Origin: Liquidambar formosana
Taxonomy: Eukaryota; Streptophyta; Magnoliopsida; Saxifragales; Altingiaceae
Direction of reading: 5' to 3'
DNA length: 64,000 nt
NCBI GenBank assembly: GCA_039720395.1
Contig: CM077832.1
Coordinates: forward strand, 32,560,853-32,624,852
Shown in pieces: positions 11,101 to 25,300 of this stretch. The notes below the pieces were generated by a model, which worked only from the letters and a program-made list of their open reading frames with translations, did not search any database and was not told the DNA's origin. Within the stretch, counting starts at the first letter, position 1; every line of letters starts with the position of its first letter. The translations under genes were made by a program, and so were the position numbers.

Positions 11101-13328
11101 CTGGAGAAGCTGTCTAGAAATTAAACATGATGCGACCTGTAAGTGAAAAAGCTTAGAATTTAGAAGCTCGTAACCTGTTCCTTGTTTTAATGTATTAATT
11201 CATTAGGGAGGATTGGAACCACAGTTATTCCATGCATTTGATAGATTAACCAGGGTTCTTGGTCACTTCCAGCCAATGATATATCAGCAAACTGAATAAA
11301 AAACCTCTTAGGTGATTTTCACATTGTAGATTAAGATACCTATATATTTATCAGGGCAATGCTATACCAGCACCATAATAGAGCACCATATAGACAGCAC
11401 TTGATATGGCAACAGATCTCTTGTGGCTATACTACATAGTTTGGAAGGTATTTTTATTAACCAACTCGTACCACGCCAAGTGTTGTAATTAGAAGTTGTT
11501 TATAGCATTTGCTTTATTAGAATGCCCTTTTTTTTTTTTTTTCTCTTACATAATTGCTACTTATTGTTAGTTCTGTCTACAGACCATGAAATTGAAGGGG
11601 TACAAATGAGAGGGTGGAAAAGTGAAACGAGATAAACTTAAAAGAGGCAAATTGTAATTTTTCATAAATTTTTTATTAAACAGTGCACTGCCAATAAAAA
11701 TATGCAACTTGCGACGCAATATAATTTTAAAAAGGGGAGCTTGTAGACTTGGTCCTTAGTGGTGATGTCTTCCCACAATCCCGACAAGGGCTCAAATGTT
11801 CAATTGTGCAGATACGATGAAATCCATTAACGCACATTGGCAGACAACCATGCGGCCCAATTTTAGCATATTGCCAATCCTTTGTATAGTTGTGAAATGA
11901 GTCGGTTGCAGATAGTGGCACAAAAAGCTGAGCTAGGATGAATCAAGCTCGTCTTTTTTTTTTTCTTTTAATTTTTTTTTAGGAGGTTTCAGATGTTTTG
12001 CACCTGATTAATCCCCTAATCACATACAGTTGTCTCGTTTCACATACACCAGACAATTAATCCCCCTAATCACATGCAGTCGTCTCGTCTCACATACACC
12101 AGACAATTACAGAACAAAGTCCACGTAGGAGTCATGCAAGCTCGAGTTTGTAAATCAGCAATTTTCAGCAGCATTTTTTGCTTTTTCGGGTAGACAATTC
12201 GGCAGCATTAATTTGCATAAAATTAAAAGTCAACATATTTCCAAAACTATCCACGTTCTTCCCATGCAGCACCAGCTGTGTTGCTTGTCAACTTTTCTTC
12301 CAAGGTGTTTTATAGGCTAAGTTTCCCAGGGGATATTAATCAGACCAAAGTCTTTCGCCGCCCAAGCTTGGCCCCCTTCCAAGTTACAAAGCTTGAAATT
12401 TAAGCATGAAATTCAGCCGTGAGACAACCCTAAATGTTCTTTACGAAAGAAAAGCTGTTGATGAGTAACATGGTTCGGTTAACCCCCCCCTGGCTCTTTC
12501 AGCCAAGCTAGCACGCCACTACTACTGGATACGCAATTCCTGTGCGCGCAAGCTGGGTTCAACTTCATTTCACAGGGGACAAAGAGGTTTTTTAATAAAG
12601 ACAAAAAACATAAAAAGAATGATGGGAGTTAGAAAAATAGAAGTCAACAAGGGCTCCATTGTCAATTTCGCTTCTAATTGATTCAGTTCAAACGGTCAGG
12701 CACCATATGCACAAAGCCCTTACATGGTGTAAATGAAATTACCTTGATGGCTACAATTCAAGGAATCAGTATTGTGAGCTGTTTTATGGCTACTACTCGA
12801 AGGAACCAATATTGTTGCTGTTTTATGTCTACACCCTGACCTTAAATTGATTGCGAAATTATGCCTACTACTTCTCTGAAGTTGCTTCTAATTAAAGAAC
12901 CTATGGTTACCATTGCTTGCAAATCCCATATATGAATAATCTCGAACCAATACAAAGACTTGTAGACCAAGAATCAATCACTAATTGCAAGTTCTTCCAA
13001 CCAATTTCAAACTACTTTCAGTCGCAGTTGAAAGTGTCGTACACAATATTATCCTGAGAAACTAGCTGCGCAATGGGTAAACCACCCACAAGGTAGCTTG
13101 ACCACAAAATGATTAATTACACATCAAGCTGTCTTTTGTTTTTTTGCCTAATTTTCCAATTTAAGGATAGGATAAGGTAGAAAGCAGAATAGTTCACAAG
13201 GAAGATTGGAAACAGATAAAGAGATCACAAGAAGCTTTACTTGCTGCCAGAATAATCTCACAAAATTGATTTCCAACAGATACGAGAATACTTGATATGG
13301 GTCTGTGATGAACTTCTGAGTTCCACCA
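11101..13328. other. Intergenic DNA including the DRG1 3' flank; no gene recognised
   Basis: Apart from the 49-bp tandem repeat at 12008-12106, nothing coding is recognised. The last few hundred bases before 13329 should contain the DRG1 3' untranslated region, read leftward. No clean poly-A signal was singled out. Confidence 0.5.
12008..12106 (+). repeat. 49-bp tandem duplication
   Basis: Two adjacent copies of a 49-bp unit that opens TTAATCCCCCTAATCACATG and closes CACATACACCAGACAA differ by about five substitutions and one C. Confidence 0.9.
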
Positions 13329-16300
13329 TCACACCTTTTTGATAATCTGAACAACGTCTTCATCTTCAAGTTCATGCTCCTGGTGTGTAAAAAGCACCAA
13401 ATATGCATTTACATTACTGAATGTGATAAACTTGAAAGGAAAATGCATCTGGGACAAATGAAAACTTGTTGAAAGAAACATAGTACACAGAATCAAGTAA
13501 CAGAACCAACCTTGCCTACTCTTTGCGGTTTGTGTTTCGCGCTCGACCCCCAGACCAGTGCACTGTATTATTAGACCAGCACATTAGTTTTGAGTAAAGG
13601 TTAAATTATGAGATGAGCATTGTATCATTCGATCAGCACATCAGTTTTCAGCAAGGTTAAATTATGAGATGGGAAAAAGAAAAAAAACACCCAAACATAT
13701 ACCAAAAGGAGCATATTTAATTAGAATGAAAAGCAAATCTTCTCCAACTACCCCTACAGATGCAGGAACCAGATTCACCTACATAAAAAATTAGAGTCCA
13801 ATTACAGAGACAAGGGCGACCTGTCAAGTTTGCTTAAAATGATGTTCCAAATATAACAGGGGGTGGGTTCAGGGTTCAATTCCTACGGTAGATTAAAAAT
13901 CAATTAATTTCAGCCACATTAGCTTTTGAGTTTTGAAGTCGGCCCGCAAAGTATGGAGTATGGGCATGGATCCCTCCTAGATAGTGGCAGTCCTACAATA
14001 AACTGCATTATATATGCACTCTACTTACAATGGAAAGTGCTACATTTTTTCTTTTCTTTTTTTGTTCCCCCTCTATTATTTGTTGTTTGGAAGCAAACAA
14101 CTAATCAAACAACAACCATATCTCACAAACCAACAGAAAACAGGACCACTTAATCAAAACTAGAGAATACGGATCAAGAAACTGTAGTTCAGTTGCTATC
14201 CTGAGGATTCCCAACTTCTAAGCCAGCTGAGATAGTAAGGATATGATCTTTTTCAAACCCGGAATCTTCTGAATTTCTTGTGTAAAATTTTATCCCACCC
14301 CACAGCCTCCAAACCACCCCACAATAAATAAAAATAAAAATAAATAAAAATAAAAAAGAGAGAGAGAGAAAAAGAAGAGAGAACTAAGAAAAATTGCATG
14401 GAGTATGGCCTCATGATGATGCTTTGTGCCAGTAGATTTCCCATGCACTTGGGGCTGAAAATTCTCCCCAACCTAGGTTTCATATGCCAAAAGCTGTCAC
14501 ATTTTTAAGCTAAACAAATATAGATCCATCCCATCACATTTTTGGACGGTTAGAAAAGGTAAAAGAGGAAAAACAAGCCTCATGTCAGATAGATGATGGA
14601 TAAATATTGACCCAAAAAGCCTGAGGAATCCAGCTAGGACGTGTTTGGTAAACAGAAAAGGAGATCCATAAATTCATTTCTAAACTATCCCACTAGTGTT
14701 TTGCTTTAAGGATAAAAAGATCATTACTTGGCTGGAAAATAAAGTACAGCTATCCAGATATGAAAGAAAATGAATTCCTTTACCCCTTTCGGGAAGTTGC
14801 TGTCAGAAAGTAAGCTGGTTACCATCTCTATGCATCATGTGTTATTGCACAATTTCAATATCATAGTTATAACAACGAAAACATACTACCAGCCTTGTAG
14901 CCTAAGTGGTATCTCTCCCCATCTTACAAGAAGGGGGGAAGAATATTATTATTTTATTTTATTTTTTTAAAATTATTGAGGGGGGAGCGCAGGAAGAGAT
15001 GGGGGTGTTACGGGTTCAAAACTTAACCCAGTTGTTGAAAAAAGACAGGGAGAGGTGGCAAACAACAACACAAAACATATGACCAGTGGATTTTATTGAA
15101 CCAAATTCTATATCTACTCTCATGAAGTACCAAAGGCAGCTTAGTTGTCTCCTCTCACAGCACTTTGTTTATGTGAAGTGTGCAGACAGGTGAGTAACAC
15201 ATCTTCCATTTCCAGACACTGATGCTATGAATTTTTTAAGATATAAGAAACTTTAAATGCACGAAACTCGTGAGAGGAAACTCACTACTTAAATTGTTTA
15301 AGCATATCCTTGTGAATTCGCTCGCAGAAATCCTCGACTGTCCTCTTCTTTGATGACAGGATTACAGGATCTTCATAGTCAGGATTCATTCCTTTAGGCT
15401 TTGTGTATATGCGAGTTAAATTAAGATACTCCCATATCTTCTCCAGCATACCATCAAGATTCCATTCTAGGTGAGCACTGCAATAATAGTCATAGTAATC
15501 ACACGAGAATCAATTATATAACTAAACAAATTATTTGACAAACGCAATTGAACTTCTGAACCAAGACTGATTCTGCAGAGACAACAATAAAGAAACAATT
15601 GTTATTAGACCATTCCATGCTACTAACAGAAAATCAACTGCAGATATAAAAGCACTTGGGGCTACAGGGTACCAATAAAAAAATAAAAAAAAGATGTGGC
15701 GACGACTAATGAGCTACTCTAAAGCTATACACTATTATCCAAACCCAGCGAAGAAACAATGACAATAGACCATTCCATGCTATTGACAGAATATCAACTG
15801 CAGATATAACGACAGTTTGGGCTACAGGTTACCCAAAAGAAAAGATGCAGCAACTAACAAACTACTCTAAAGCAATACATTATTATTCAAACCCAAAAGA
15901 TCATGGTCATACAATTATTCATTGCTAAAGTCACCATATATTGAACATGATGAAGTGCAGCATATGTTTAAAGCCGAGACCCTGCACTTTACTAAAATAG
16001 ATTGCAAGCTACTAATTTTTCCAATTTCTAAATACTCTTTCTTCTCTTTAAAATTAAAACCTTCAAGGCTGTCAAACTTGGAGCTTTTGCATTGAATTTT
16101 TTAATGATGAAGCGGATTTCTTGGTTAAGAGGGGCAAGCAGTCTTCAAATTTAGAGAGCATCTCTATCCTCCTTGAGGATTGCAACATAAGGCTTTGCAT
16201 AAGATTTTAATTGTTTCTCTTTCTTGATTCAAATACTTCATAGTACTCTCCTTTCTAGCAAAGGAAGCCTCATCCTTCTTAGTACCTTCCTTTTCTTCAA

Positions 16301-19300
16301 TAAATTTTGTTGCTCATCAGGAAAAGATAAAGAACAACTATGTAGCAAGACCCAGTAAACATAATGGGTAGGTCTGTATTTTTAATACATGATCTCTTTC
16401 ATGTAAGAAATGGCAATATGTACAGGGGATGAAAAATTTTTAGATGATCAGAGAGAGAGAAAGAGAGGGAGAGAGAGAGAGAGAGATGTTTAGGTATTAA
16501 GAAACTAAGAACCGTTTTCTCCCATAGCAAAAAACCTCTAGCAATCAACTAATCTAGGTATGGCTAGAGAAGATAGAAATTCCTTCTATGATTACAATTT
16601 GAACACATCTCCTGTATGTTTTTTATATAACAGGGAGTGCTCAGGGTGACCTGTGATTGCCTCAATCAAAATCAAGAACAAGATCTCAGAGATAAGACCT
16701 TCCATATAGATTTCAACAAGTTCATGCAAGTTTTTGCCATAGTTATTTTTTTCTGAAAATTAAAATGGAAAAGAAATTAGCAAGGGAAGAATTGAACACA
16801 ATTTAACTACAAAAATTTGGTCAAAGAGATTACCTAACAGGACAGTAGTGAGGAAGTTTATCCAGAATCTCCAGCTCTTCGAGTGTTATCTGATCAATCT
16901 TGTTCACGACGTAGATGCAAGGCGTATATACCCTACTTCCCTCAATAACATCTATAAGGTCATCAGCAGTTGCATCAAACCTAAGAGTAACATCAGCATT
17001 GTGAATTCTGTATTCGCTACATATTGCCTTTACGGTTTCAAGGTCCAGATTTGTGTTGGCAACTGTTGATGTGAAATTAATCCCACCCTTATCTTTCTTT
17101 CTGAAGGTCAAGTTAGGTGGTTCCTTGTTTAACCTGCTCCCAGAAAAAATAAAATAAGTAAACAAAAATTGGAAGATAACATAATAGCGAAAAAAAAAAA
17201 AAAAAGACTTTTAATCTAGGAAACAAATATTAAAAGAAAGATGCAACTCATAGGTATTGTAACATGATTAAAAGAATTTTGGAGGTAGCACAGTCAATAA
17301 TTGACACAAAACAAAATGAACAGCTTGATTAATATGATTTAAGAACCACAACAATGCAGGATATACTCAACAAAAGAATACAACTGAAGGAGGACAAGAT
17401 CTCTTCCTACAGGACAAAAAGAAAGCAACTAAGATAAACAAACTGACTTCCAATCATGCTTAATAGCAAACAAAGGTATCCCAACAAAAGCCTTAGCAAC
17501 GGAAACCCAAAAAGAGGTTAAAAATGCAACTCGATCCCACAACCCCTCATCGGACTCAAATTTATCTTCAAATATCTTAGCATTCCTCTCCAACCATATT
17601 ACCCAAAACACAACCAAAAAAGCACACCGCCAATGAGTAATTGCTTTCTTGCTCCTACCAAAACCACCAAAATCAATCTCAAACATATTGATGCAAGACT
17701 GCGGAGAAACCCAACTCAACTCGGCACTACGAAAAAGCCTCTGCCAGAGTTCACCAACACCTCAAAAAAAGAATTGCAAGAAAAAACTCCAGAAGGATCA
17801 AGATTCCATATTCTCTTGTTGGGAACCGACTGCCTCAAAAAAAAACGATCAAGCAAAGACAACAAGGAAGCAAGTTCATCACACTCCCTATCATTAAGAC
17901 TTTGAAAGAATTTTAAACCCCAACTATGAGGATCAGAGTAGGAAGAAACAAAATAAGAAACAGGAGCATTATGGGCCAAAGATAAATTGTAAAGGTGAGG
18001 GAAAAGAATAGAAAAAGAGATATCCCCTCTCCATGCATCCTCCCAAAAACGAACCACACTCCCATTCCCCACAAGAAGACTAACAAACTCTGAAAAACGA
18101 AGCAACACCTGAGAAATAATGATGCAGACAGCACATGCCCTTTTCAAACAAGGGCAGCAAAATTCAACAAAGCTGCAAAGCTCTTCAAAAGAGCTGCAAA
18201 GGAGTACTGCCACTTGTAAAATTCCACTCCTCCACTTACAGCTTTTATATATTTTGTTGTTATTTTATAGTTTTTAGGCTTTATGGAGAACCCACAATCA
18301 GCACTAGGCCTACCCTACTTTCAGAGCATAGGATAGGGCTTGTTTTCTGCAGCCGTGTTTTGTGGACACTTTCCGCCAGCGTGCTCTTAATTTATTTCTT
18401 TGTTTTATTTTCTTTCAAGGCTTGTGGTTGTAGACTTGTAGCCTATTTATAGGCAAGAACTAAGATGTTTTCAGCAGACTATGATGAATTAAAATGGAGT
18501 TTTCCACTTGTGTTTGGTGCTGAATCCAAACAAAACCTTAGGTGCGAAGCCTAGGGTCCTTCTCCCCCCCTTCTTCTTCTTTCTCTCTCACTATCCTCTC
18601 TATTTCCTGTCAGTTTTCTCTCAAATTCCTAGCAAATACAGTGTTCAATTTACCTACACCCCCTCTGTCTGAGTTTTCCTGCATCAAATAAACTTCCAAG
18701 GAGATCTAGCAGACACTTTGTTGCCAAACTAAGCATCCCAACCACTCCCTTGCATCCCAAATCTACTCCTAATAATAGCATGCCAAAGCGCGTTGCCCTC
18801 CAAAGGGAATCTCCATAACCATTTGCCAGCTAAAGCAATATCCCTTGCAACAAGATTACCCACAACTAAACCACCCTTATTTCTTGAACGGCAAACAATA
18901 TCCCAACTAATCAAATGGTCCTTCTTCCCTTCCCCACACCCTTCCCACTAAAAATCTCTCATCATCCTCTCCAACCAAGTAGCCACTTTTCTTTTTTTTT
19001 GATAAGGTAAATTTGTAATTAGCCACTTTGACAGGTAATCTAAATAAAGACACATAATAAATGGGGATACTAGATAACACAGCCTGAACCAAAGTCAATC
19101 TTCTCCCTTTCAAAATCAAAGCTCTCCTCCAACCATCCAACCTTCTCCCAACCCTTTCAACAACTGGATCCCAAAACAAGTCAGAGTAAGGATTACCCCC
19201 TAAGGGAAGACCCAAATACAACCTAATAGAGCAACTAAAGCCCTAATCTTGTCATGATCACAATTAAGACCAACAATAGAGCTCTTGCTCATATTAACCT

Positions 19301-22300
19301 TTATACCCGACACCAACTCAAAAATCTGTAAAAAAGACTGCAAGTTCAAAAACTTCTCCTCATTCCCAGAAGCAAAGAACAAAGTATCATCTACAAACTG
19401 TAAATGCAAAACAGAAACCTTATATCTACCAACCTCAAAACCTTCAACCAAACCCACATCTTTAGCTCTATCCATGAGTCTGCTCAGCACATCAACAACT
19501 ATAACAAACAAAAAGGGAGACAACGGATCCCCCTGTCTCAAACCCCTAGATGCTTTAAAATTGTCACTTGGCTTTCCATTAACTATTACAGAAAAATTAC
19601 AAGAAGATAGACACCCATGAATCCACTTCCTCCATCTATTTCCAAAACGAAATCCACAAAACCCCAGTCCACATGATCATAAGCCTTATCAAAATCAATC
19701 TTAAAAAGAATTCATTCCTTCTTATTGCACCTATAATCATCCACTGCCTTATTAGACACAAGAACCACATCAAGAATCTGGCACCCTTCTACAAAAGCAC
19801 CCTAAGCTATTGAAACAGTCTCACTAAGCACCCCTCTCAATCTTCTAGATAGAACCTTAGCCAAAATTTTATACAAAGAAGAAACTAAACTAATGGGTCT
19901 AAAATCTTTAATTCTCATTGGATTCTCTTTCTTGGGAATTAGACAAATGAAAGAAGCATTAGTACATGCATTAACAACCCCACTATTAAAAAATTCTGAA
20001 AAAACACTCATTAAAACATCTTTAATCACATCCCAATAATCTTGAAAAATTGCCAAAGTAAAACCATCCAGTCGCCTCATCCCTTCAATTTCTCAAATTC
20101 TATGGTCGATTATGGCGTATTTATCAAAATGATGACATCCATTGGTCAAATAGGGGATACGATACAACAAAATTTACAATAAGCTCAAGTGCTCAACAAA
20201 GTTCAGGCAAACTTCAGTTGGATTCAAGCATTTGGGAATTTAGAGTGCCAGTTCCTTGAACATTTCAAAAATTAGTTCCATGCCTAAAGCGTAGTATAAT
20301 TTCTTTTTTTTTTCTTTTTTTGGGTCCTTTTGGATAATTGACGTAGTATAATTTCTTCCAAAATGAACTTCATGACTGATATATCCTCGTCTTTCTATGA
20401 ATCACTGTCTAATCGAAATGCATATTTTATCCAAATAATAACATATCTAGCCACTGCACCACCATTTCAATCCAAGACCCATATCACAACTATAATGCCC
20501 CCACATTACATGATTGAGCAACTTCTCAAATAACTACTGTTGGATTCAGATAACCAGTTAGAATATTTGACATTGCATGTTTGCCTATGAGGAAGGGGGT
20601 CTGAGGCACCTTAATGCATCATGTAAACCTTGCTTCAGACAAATATCATGTGCCTGAATATAAGATATCTAAAAAGGGGTGGTATTTAGACCTTTCGTAC
20701 ACCTTTGAATGGCTAAAGAGTATTTGATACGAATTTATGGAGTAACTGAGGAAGCAATATGTACAACCACCATCCTACACCTAGAAATAAAGACTTTCAA
20801 TTGGATGCTACCTTGAAGTAATTATGCCAAATGCAGGGTTTAACTAGTGCTGGCAAAGCCTAATCCAAAACTGCTTGAGATGGGCATGTGTACGATTCCT
20901 GAACCCCTTCGCCTAGAAACAATCCAACTATAATTTGATCCACACCAGTTAGATGAAATTATGCTCACTTAATGGTATATGCATATAGCAAGATTATTAG
21001 AAATTTCCTCTACTTAGAGACACGGTACTTTCTAGTGATCAATTCAGATCATAAATGTATGACAAACTAGGCCATTTTCGAACATAATCCAACATGGTGA
21101 AGCTGAAAAGCATTTTAATCCAGAATGTATGTTCTGTAACCTCTGAGAAAGCTCAATATGACGTGTGTACTGATCTAAAGCCAACCCATCAAAATCAAAG
21201 GAAAGAAAAAACCTTTTAAATAAGCAAATGACACCATAGGGCCGAGTAAATGTTTGTCATATTTTTCCCAGTAAAAGGCCTATATTTAATGAATTGCCTT
21301 TCGTGAAACATCTGCTCCATTGCCGAACTGAAGTTTGACACAAACTAACAGCAATGATCAGTAATTAGTCACCTAAAATTTTGTGAATCTGATGAGATCA
21401 CTGCAATGAATGGGACATGAGATGATTTATAGATAATCCGTGACAATGTAGTGGTTAACATAGAGGAATTGATTGAGTTAATATGGGTTCCATCAAAAAA
21501 TAAATTAATTCACACTACATTGGCAGCAATATTTGCAAATATGACAGGAGTATGGTGATGACATGAAAGAAAGACAGGGTAAACAGTGTCATTAGGACCT
21601 ATTTTGAAAACAAAACAGACTTTATACAAAAGTTTGACAACTTAAAGAAATGCGAGTTTTGTATAGTGTTTTGAGTAATTTTATTGCCAGCATAAATGCA
21701 ACATCACACAAACAGACAAGATTTCCATACACCAAACAGGAAAAAACCACTATTTTCATTTTTCAAACATTTATTAAATTTAAACACATTGTCTTCCAAT
21801 GTTTTGGATCATAATACCACACAATGAAAATTTTTATACCAGTAATGTGCTACATATACAATAGTTAATAGTATTATGGTGAGAATATCTCTATCTGAGA
21901 CTTATATTTTAAACCATTCCAAAAAGTTTAATCTCTTTCATGACCTTTGTTTTTTTTGGATGGACTCTTCCATGACCATTAACTTCAAAAGGAATGCATT
22001 AATCCACTCTTGTAACAATGGTGTTACACTGTCACTAAGTTTTACTCCAGGTAATGGATTAACCATACAAAGCTGACAAACAGTAGCCAAGATTTTAATA
22101 TAAGTTATTCAAGTATCAGTTAAAGGGATGTGCAGGTAGAAGCTAATTAATATACCCTTGTCCAGGGTAACAAATCAGAGAAATTGAAAAGCGACACTAG
22201 AAAAATTAACTAGACACAAGTTACCTTATGCCAAATCCCTCAAGCTCTTTCTCTATCAGACGCTTGTGAGTTATCGGCTTTATTGCATCAAGAACAATTA

Positions 22301-25300
22301 AAATACAGTTGCATGTCCTAGCAGTGCTAATGACCTGGATGGTGAAAGACGTGACATGTTAGTATACTGATCGAAAAGATCAAGCACATGAAAATTTCAC
22401 AGGGATGACAATTATAATTAATATTTAAACTTCATACGCCAAAGAAATTGCCTCCAAGAGGTCAAACCTAACATAATGTAATATATACTACAAAATATGC
22501 AGTCATACAATACATAAAAAAGATTTAACAATTACAGCCCAGTCAACATCCAGCAAGGCAGCAAGTGACTAAATTAAAGAGGAAGATCATGTGTGCATAC
22601 CATTCAGCAGTGTCGATGCCCCAAAAGGAAATTTAAAATAGAATGCATTCTTAACTTTATGGAAGTGCATAACGTTATTGAAAATAAATAAATTGTAAGT
22701 CATCCTGAAAACAATTAATATGTTGATCAATGTTTTAAAACGCGTGGGCGTAAGGCGGGGCGTTCTTCCTCCCATGGGGTGAGATGTAAGCCCCGAGGCA
22801 TGGGGCATAAGGCCCACGGGATTTTTAATTTTTATATATAATAAAATATTAAAAAATAAAAATAGTGAAAAAATAAAGACAATAATTAAAAAGAATATAA
22901 AGCCTCAGGCAAAAATAATGAATTATAAAAAATAAAAATAAAAATAAAAAAAGGCAGTGGACTTAGTTTATAAAGCTGAGGCATATGGAATAGATAAGCG
23001 CAAAGGCATTAAAAATAATTAAGAAAAAAAACGAAGTCAAGGTCACGTGACCATTGCTCAAAGGGGGTTAAAAAAAAAAAAAAAAAAAAAAACAAACAAA
23101 GGTCAAGTTCTGCTTTTCCAAGTTTCAAATTAGTGCTGTTTCATCTGTGAATTGCATCACTCGATTATGAAACTAGAGATGACTATCGTCAAGTCGGCGG
23201 TGAAGGTCTCAAACGGTGGTCGTCGACTCTCATACCCTCATCACTGGTAAACGTCGACCCTCATAGTTAAAGAACCATTGGCGATCGCTGTCACGACAAC
23301 GGTGAGGATTTTCAGTCATCGGCTATTGAATCGTCGATATATTGGGCCGGAAGGGTCATCGTATTGTCTCTTCTCGACTGTATCTCTAAGCTCTGCTTCA
23401 TTTTCTAGTCACGAATTACAAGAATCAAGGGCATAGGGTTATGCGTTGAAGAAACACATCAAAACAATAGTGTTTTGGTGTTTGGGCATAAGTATGGATT
23501 TTGTCAAGTGGGCGTACGCTTTGTGAAAAAGACGCATTTTTTAGGTATTGGGCATGCGTCTCATGCCAAGGTTGTACGCCCATGTGGATTCGTGCCCAAA
23601 ATTAAACGCCTAGATGTGTTTTACCCTAAAAAACACCCCAAAATGCGCCCCATGCACGTTTTTTAAAACACTTATGTTGCTATTTGACAAAGTGTCTCGG
23701 CGTTTTCAGCCTTGTAAGGCTCTAAGATGTTGTATGCTTGTATCAGGTCATGGCCCATAAGTGCCTAGTGATTCAGGTTCTAAGGCTTAGTGTCTAGATT
23801 GTTGGAATCTAAACTCAACCGTTCCCTTTATGAAGGTTAATTTTCGTTGCCGTGGAAGGCACGTGGGCCTATCCCACTGTTCATAGTCATTTTGCCGCTA
23901 CTGACTGGGTCCCTCATTTCATGTATGTGCCTTAGTCTTTAAAGCCAACGACTGTTCTACAAAAGAAGGTTTTAGTGATGGTTCAAAGTTTACAAGCTCA
24001 TGTCGCAGCATTCCTAGTGATAATTTTTTCAGGTTCATGGCAAATTGGCAATCCATGGCCTTGGTACTTCCTTTCTTTCCATGGTTTCAAAACAATACGA
24101 CTTTGCTTCCCCAACTTGGGTTACTCGGTATGGTCCTTCCCAATTAGGCCCACACTTTCCTGCACTAATGCCTCGCATGTTCTCAAAGATCTTCCTAGGA
24201 CCAGGTCAGAGACATTGAAGGATCAGTGTTTTACTGATGTAGGACAGAAACCACGGTGTTACCAAACTGATGTAGGAAGAAAAACCACAGGTTGATGAGG
24301 GTTGCGGGAAATGCAAGAAACAGATGGCTAGAAATTCTAGACATTTTAGACGGCAGTGATTTTAAGACTTTGGTGTGGCTTTTTGAGGGCTTGGGGTGTT
24401 AGGATGAAGCCTTGATGGTGAAGCCTTGATGGTTGGAGAAGGGCTGGGGTTGTAAGAGGGTCTAGAGATGGAGGATTTTGGTTAATTTAAAGAAAATACA
24501 GCAGCAAGAGAAATTAAGAAGAAGGAGAAGAAGGAAGATAGTCTAGGAATCACTCCTAGACTATGAAGCACGGACACAGACATGCGACATGGTTATGACA
24601 CAACATGGACACTCCAATATGGCAATTTCTAAAAATATTAAGACATGACATGGTGGGGATACAGCAATAAATAAATAAATATTTATAATTATTTATGCAA
24701 TTTTTAAATTTTTTTTTAAGAAAAATATTACACCCCATCATAAGAGGCATGCACCTCATGATACAAAACCATTCTTCTTTAAGGCAGAAATGCTGTGTCC
24801 CTAAAATTGTTTATAATAAGGAATTTTTCAGCTTTTGCAAAAGCAACCATCAATTTATAATAACTAAAATTAACCCTTTTAAAACAATTAAAATTTCTAT
24901 TTTTTACCCCCCCATGTCCCTTCTGTGTCCATGCCGTGTTCAAAATTAATCTATTTTTTTAATTTAATGGACACGTACGAGAAGTGACTGATACGTGTCG
25001 GGGGCATGGCCGTGTCCGACACGTGTCGGACACGGCCACGGCACTTTCCTAGGCATGTCCGTGCTTCCTAGCTCCTAGAAGTCCTTAAGCATCACTCCAA
25101 AGGTCCCATAGGCATCACACCTAAGGTTAGAAAGAATGCCTCGCACCCTCAAAGTTTGTGAATCACTCACAAAGTAGAAAATTCTGTAATACTTCATTCA
25201 TTCCTTAAAATTCTGCTATTAGAATATTTAAATAGGCTCCAAAACTTGGAGAGTAAGAAGACTTTCTAAAGAAGCCAACTTGGGGAGCAAGCTAGCTTAC

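Larger units (their letters stand above)
17400..20095 (-). mobile_element. L1-type LINE, 5'-truncated, in DRG1 intron 6
   Basis: Reverse-transcriptase landmarks read leftward: [19 protein letters not shown] (near 19870), [11 protein letters not shown] (19500-19540), QFVDDTLFF (catalytic box, near 19400, FVDD for the usual FADD), GLPLGGNP and [14 protein letters not shown] (near 19050-19210), WEDAWRGD (near 18030) and the zinc-binding end with [15 protein letters not shown] (near 17570). Several frame breaks show it is dead. It is broken by a solo LTR (18120-18686) and a 30-bp retroposed scrap (18990-19019). Its 3' end resembles that of the LINE at 34220-35840. It lies in the same orientation as DRG1. 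Confidence 0.9.

Noticed and set aside
13869..13880. B-box-like GGTTCAATTCC
   Set aside because: No matching A box lies upstream at a reasonable distance, so a SINE call is not supported.
16090..16210. RNase H-like phrase ([10 protein letters not shown]) in DRG1 intron 7
   Set aside because: Only about ten residues resemble the family and there is no supporting sequence on either side.
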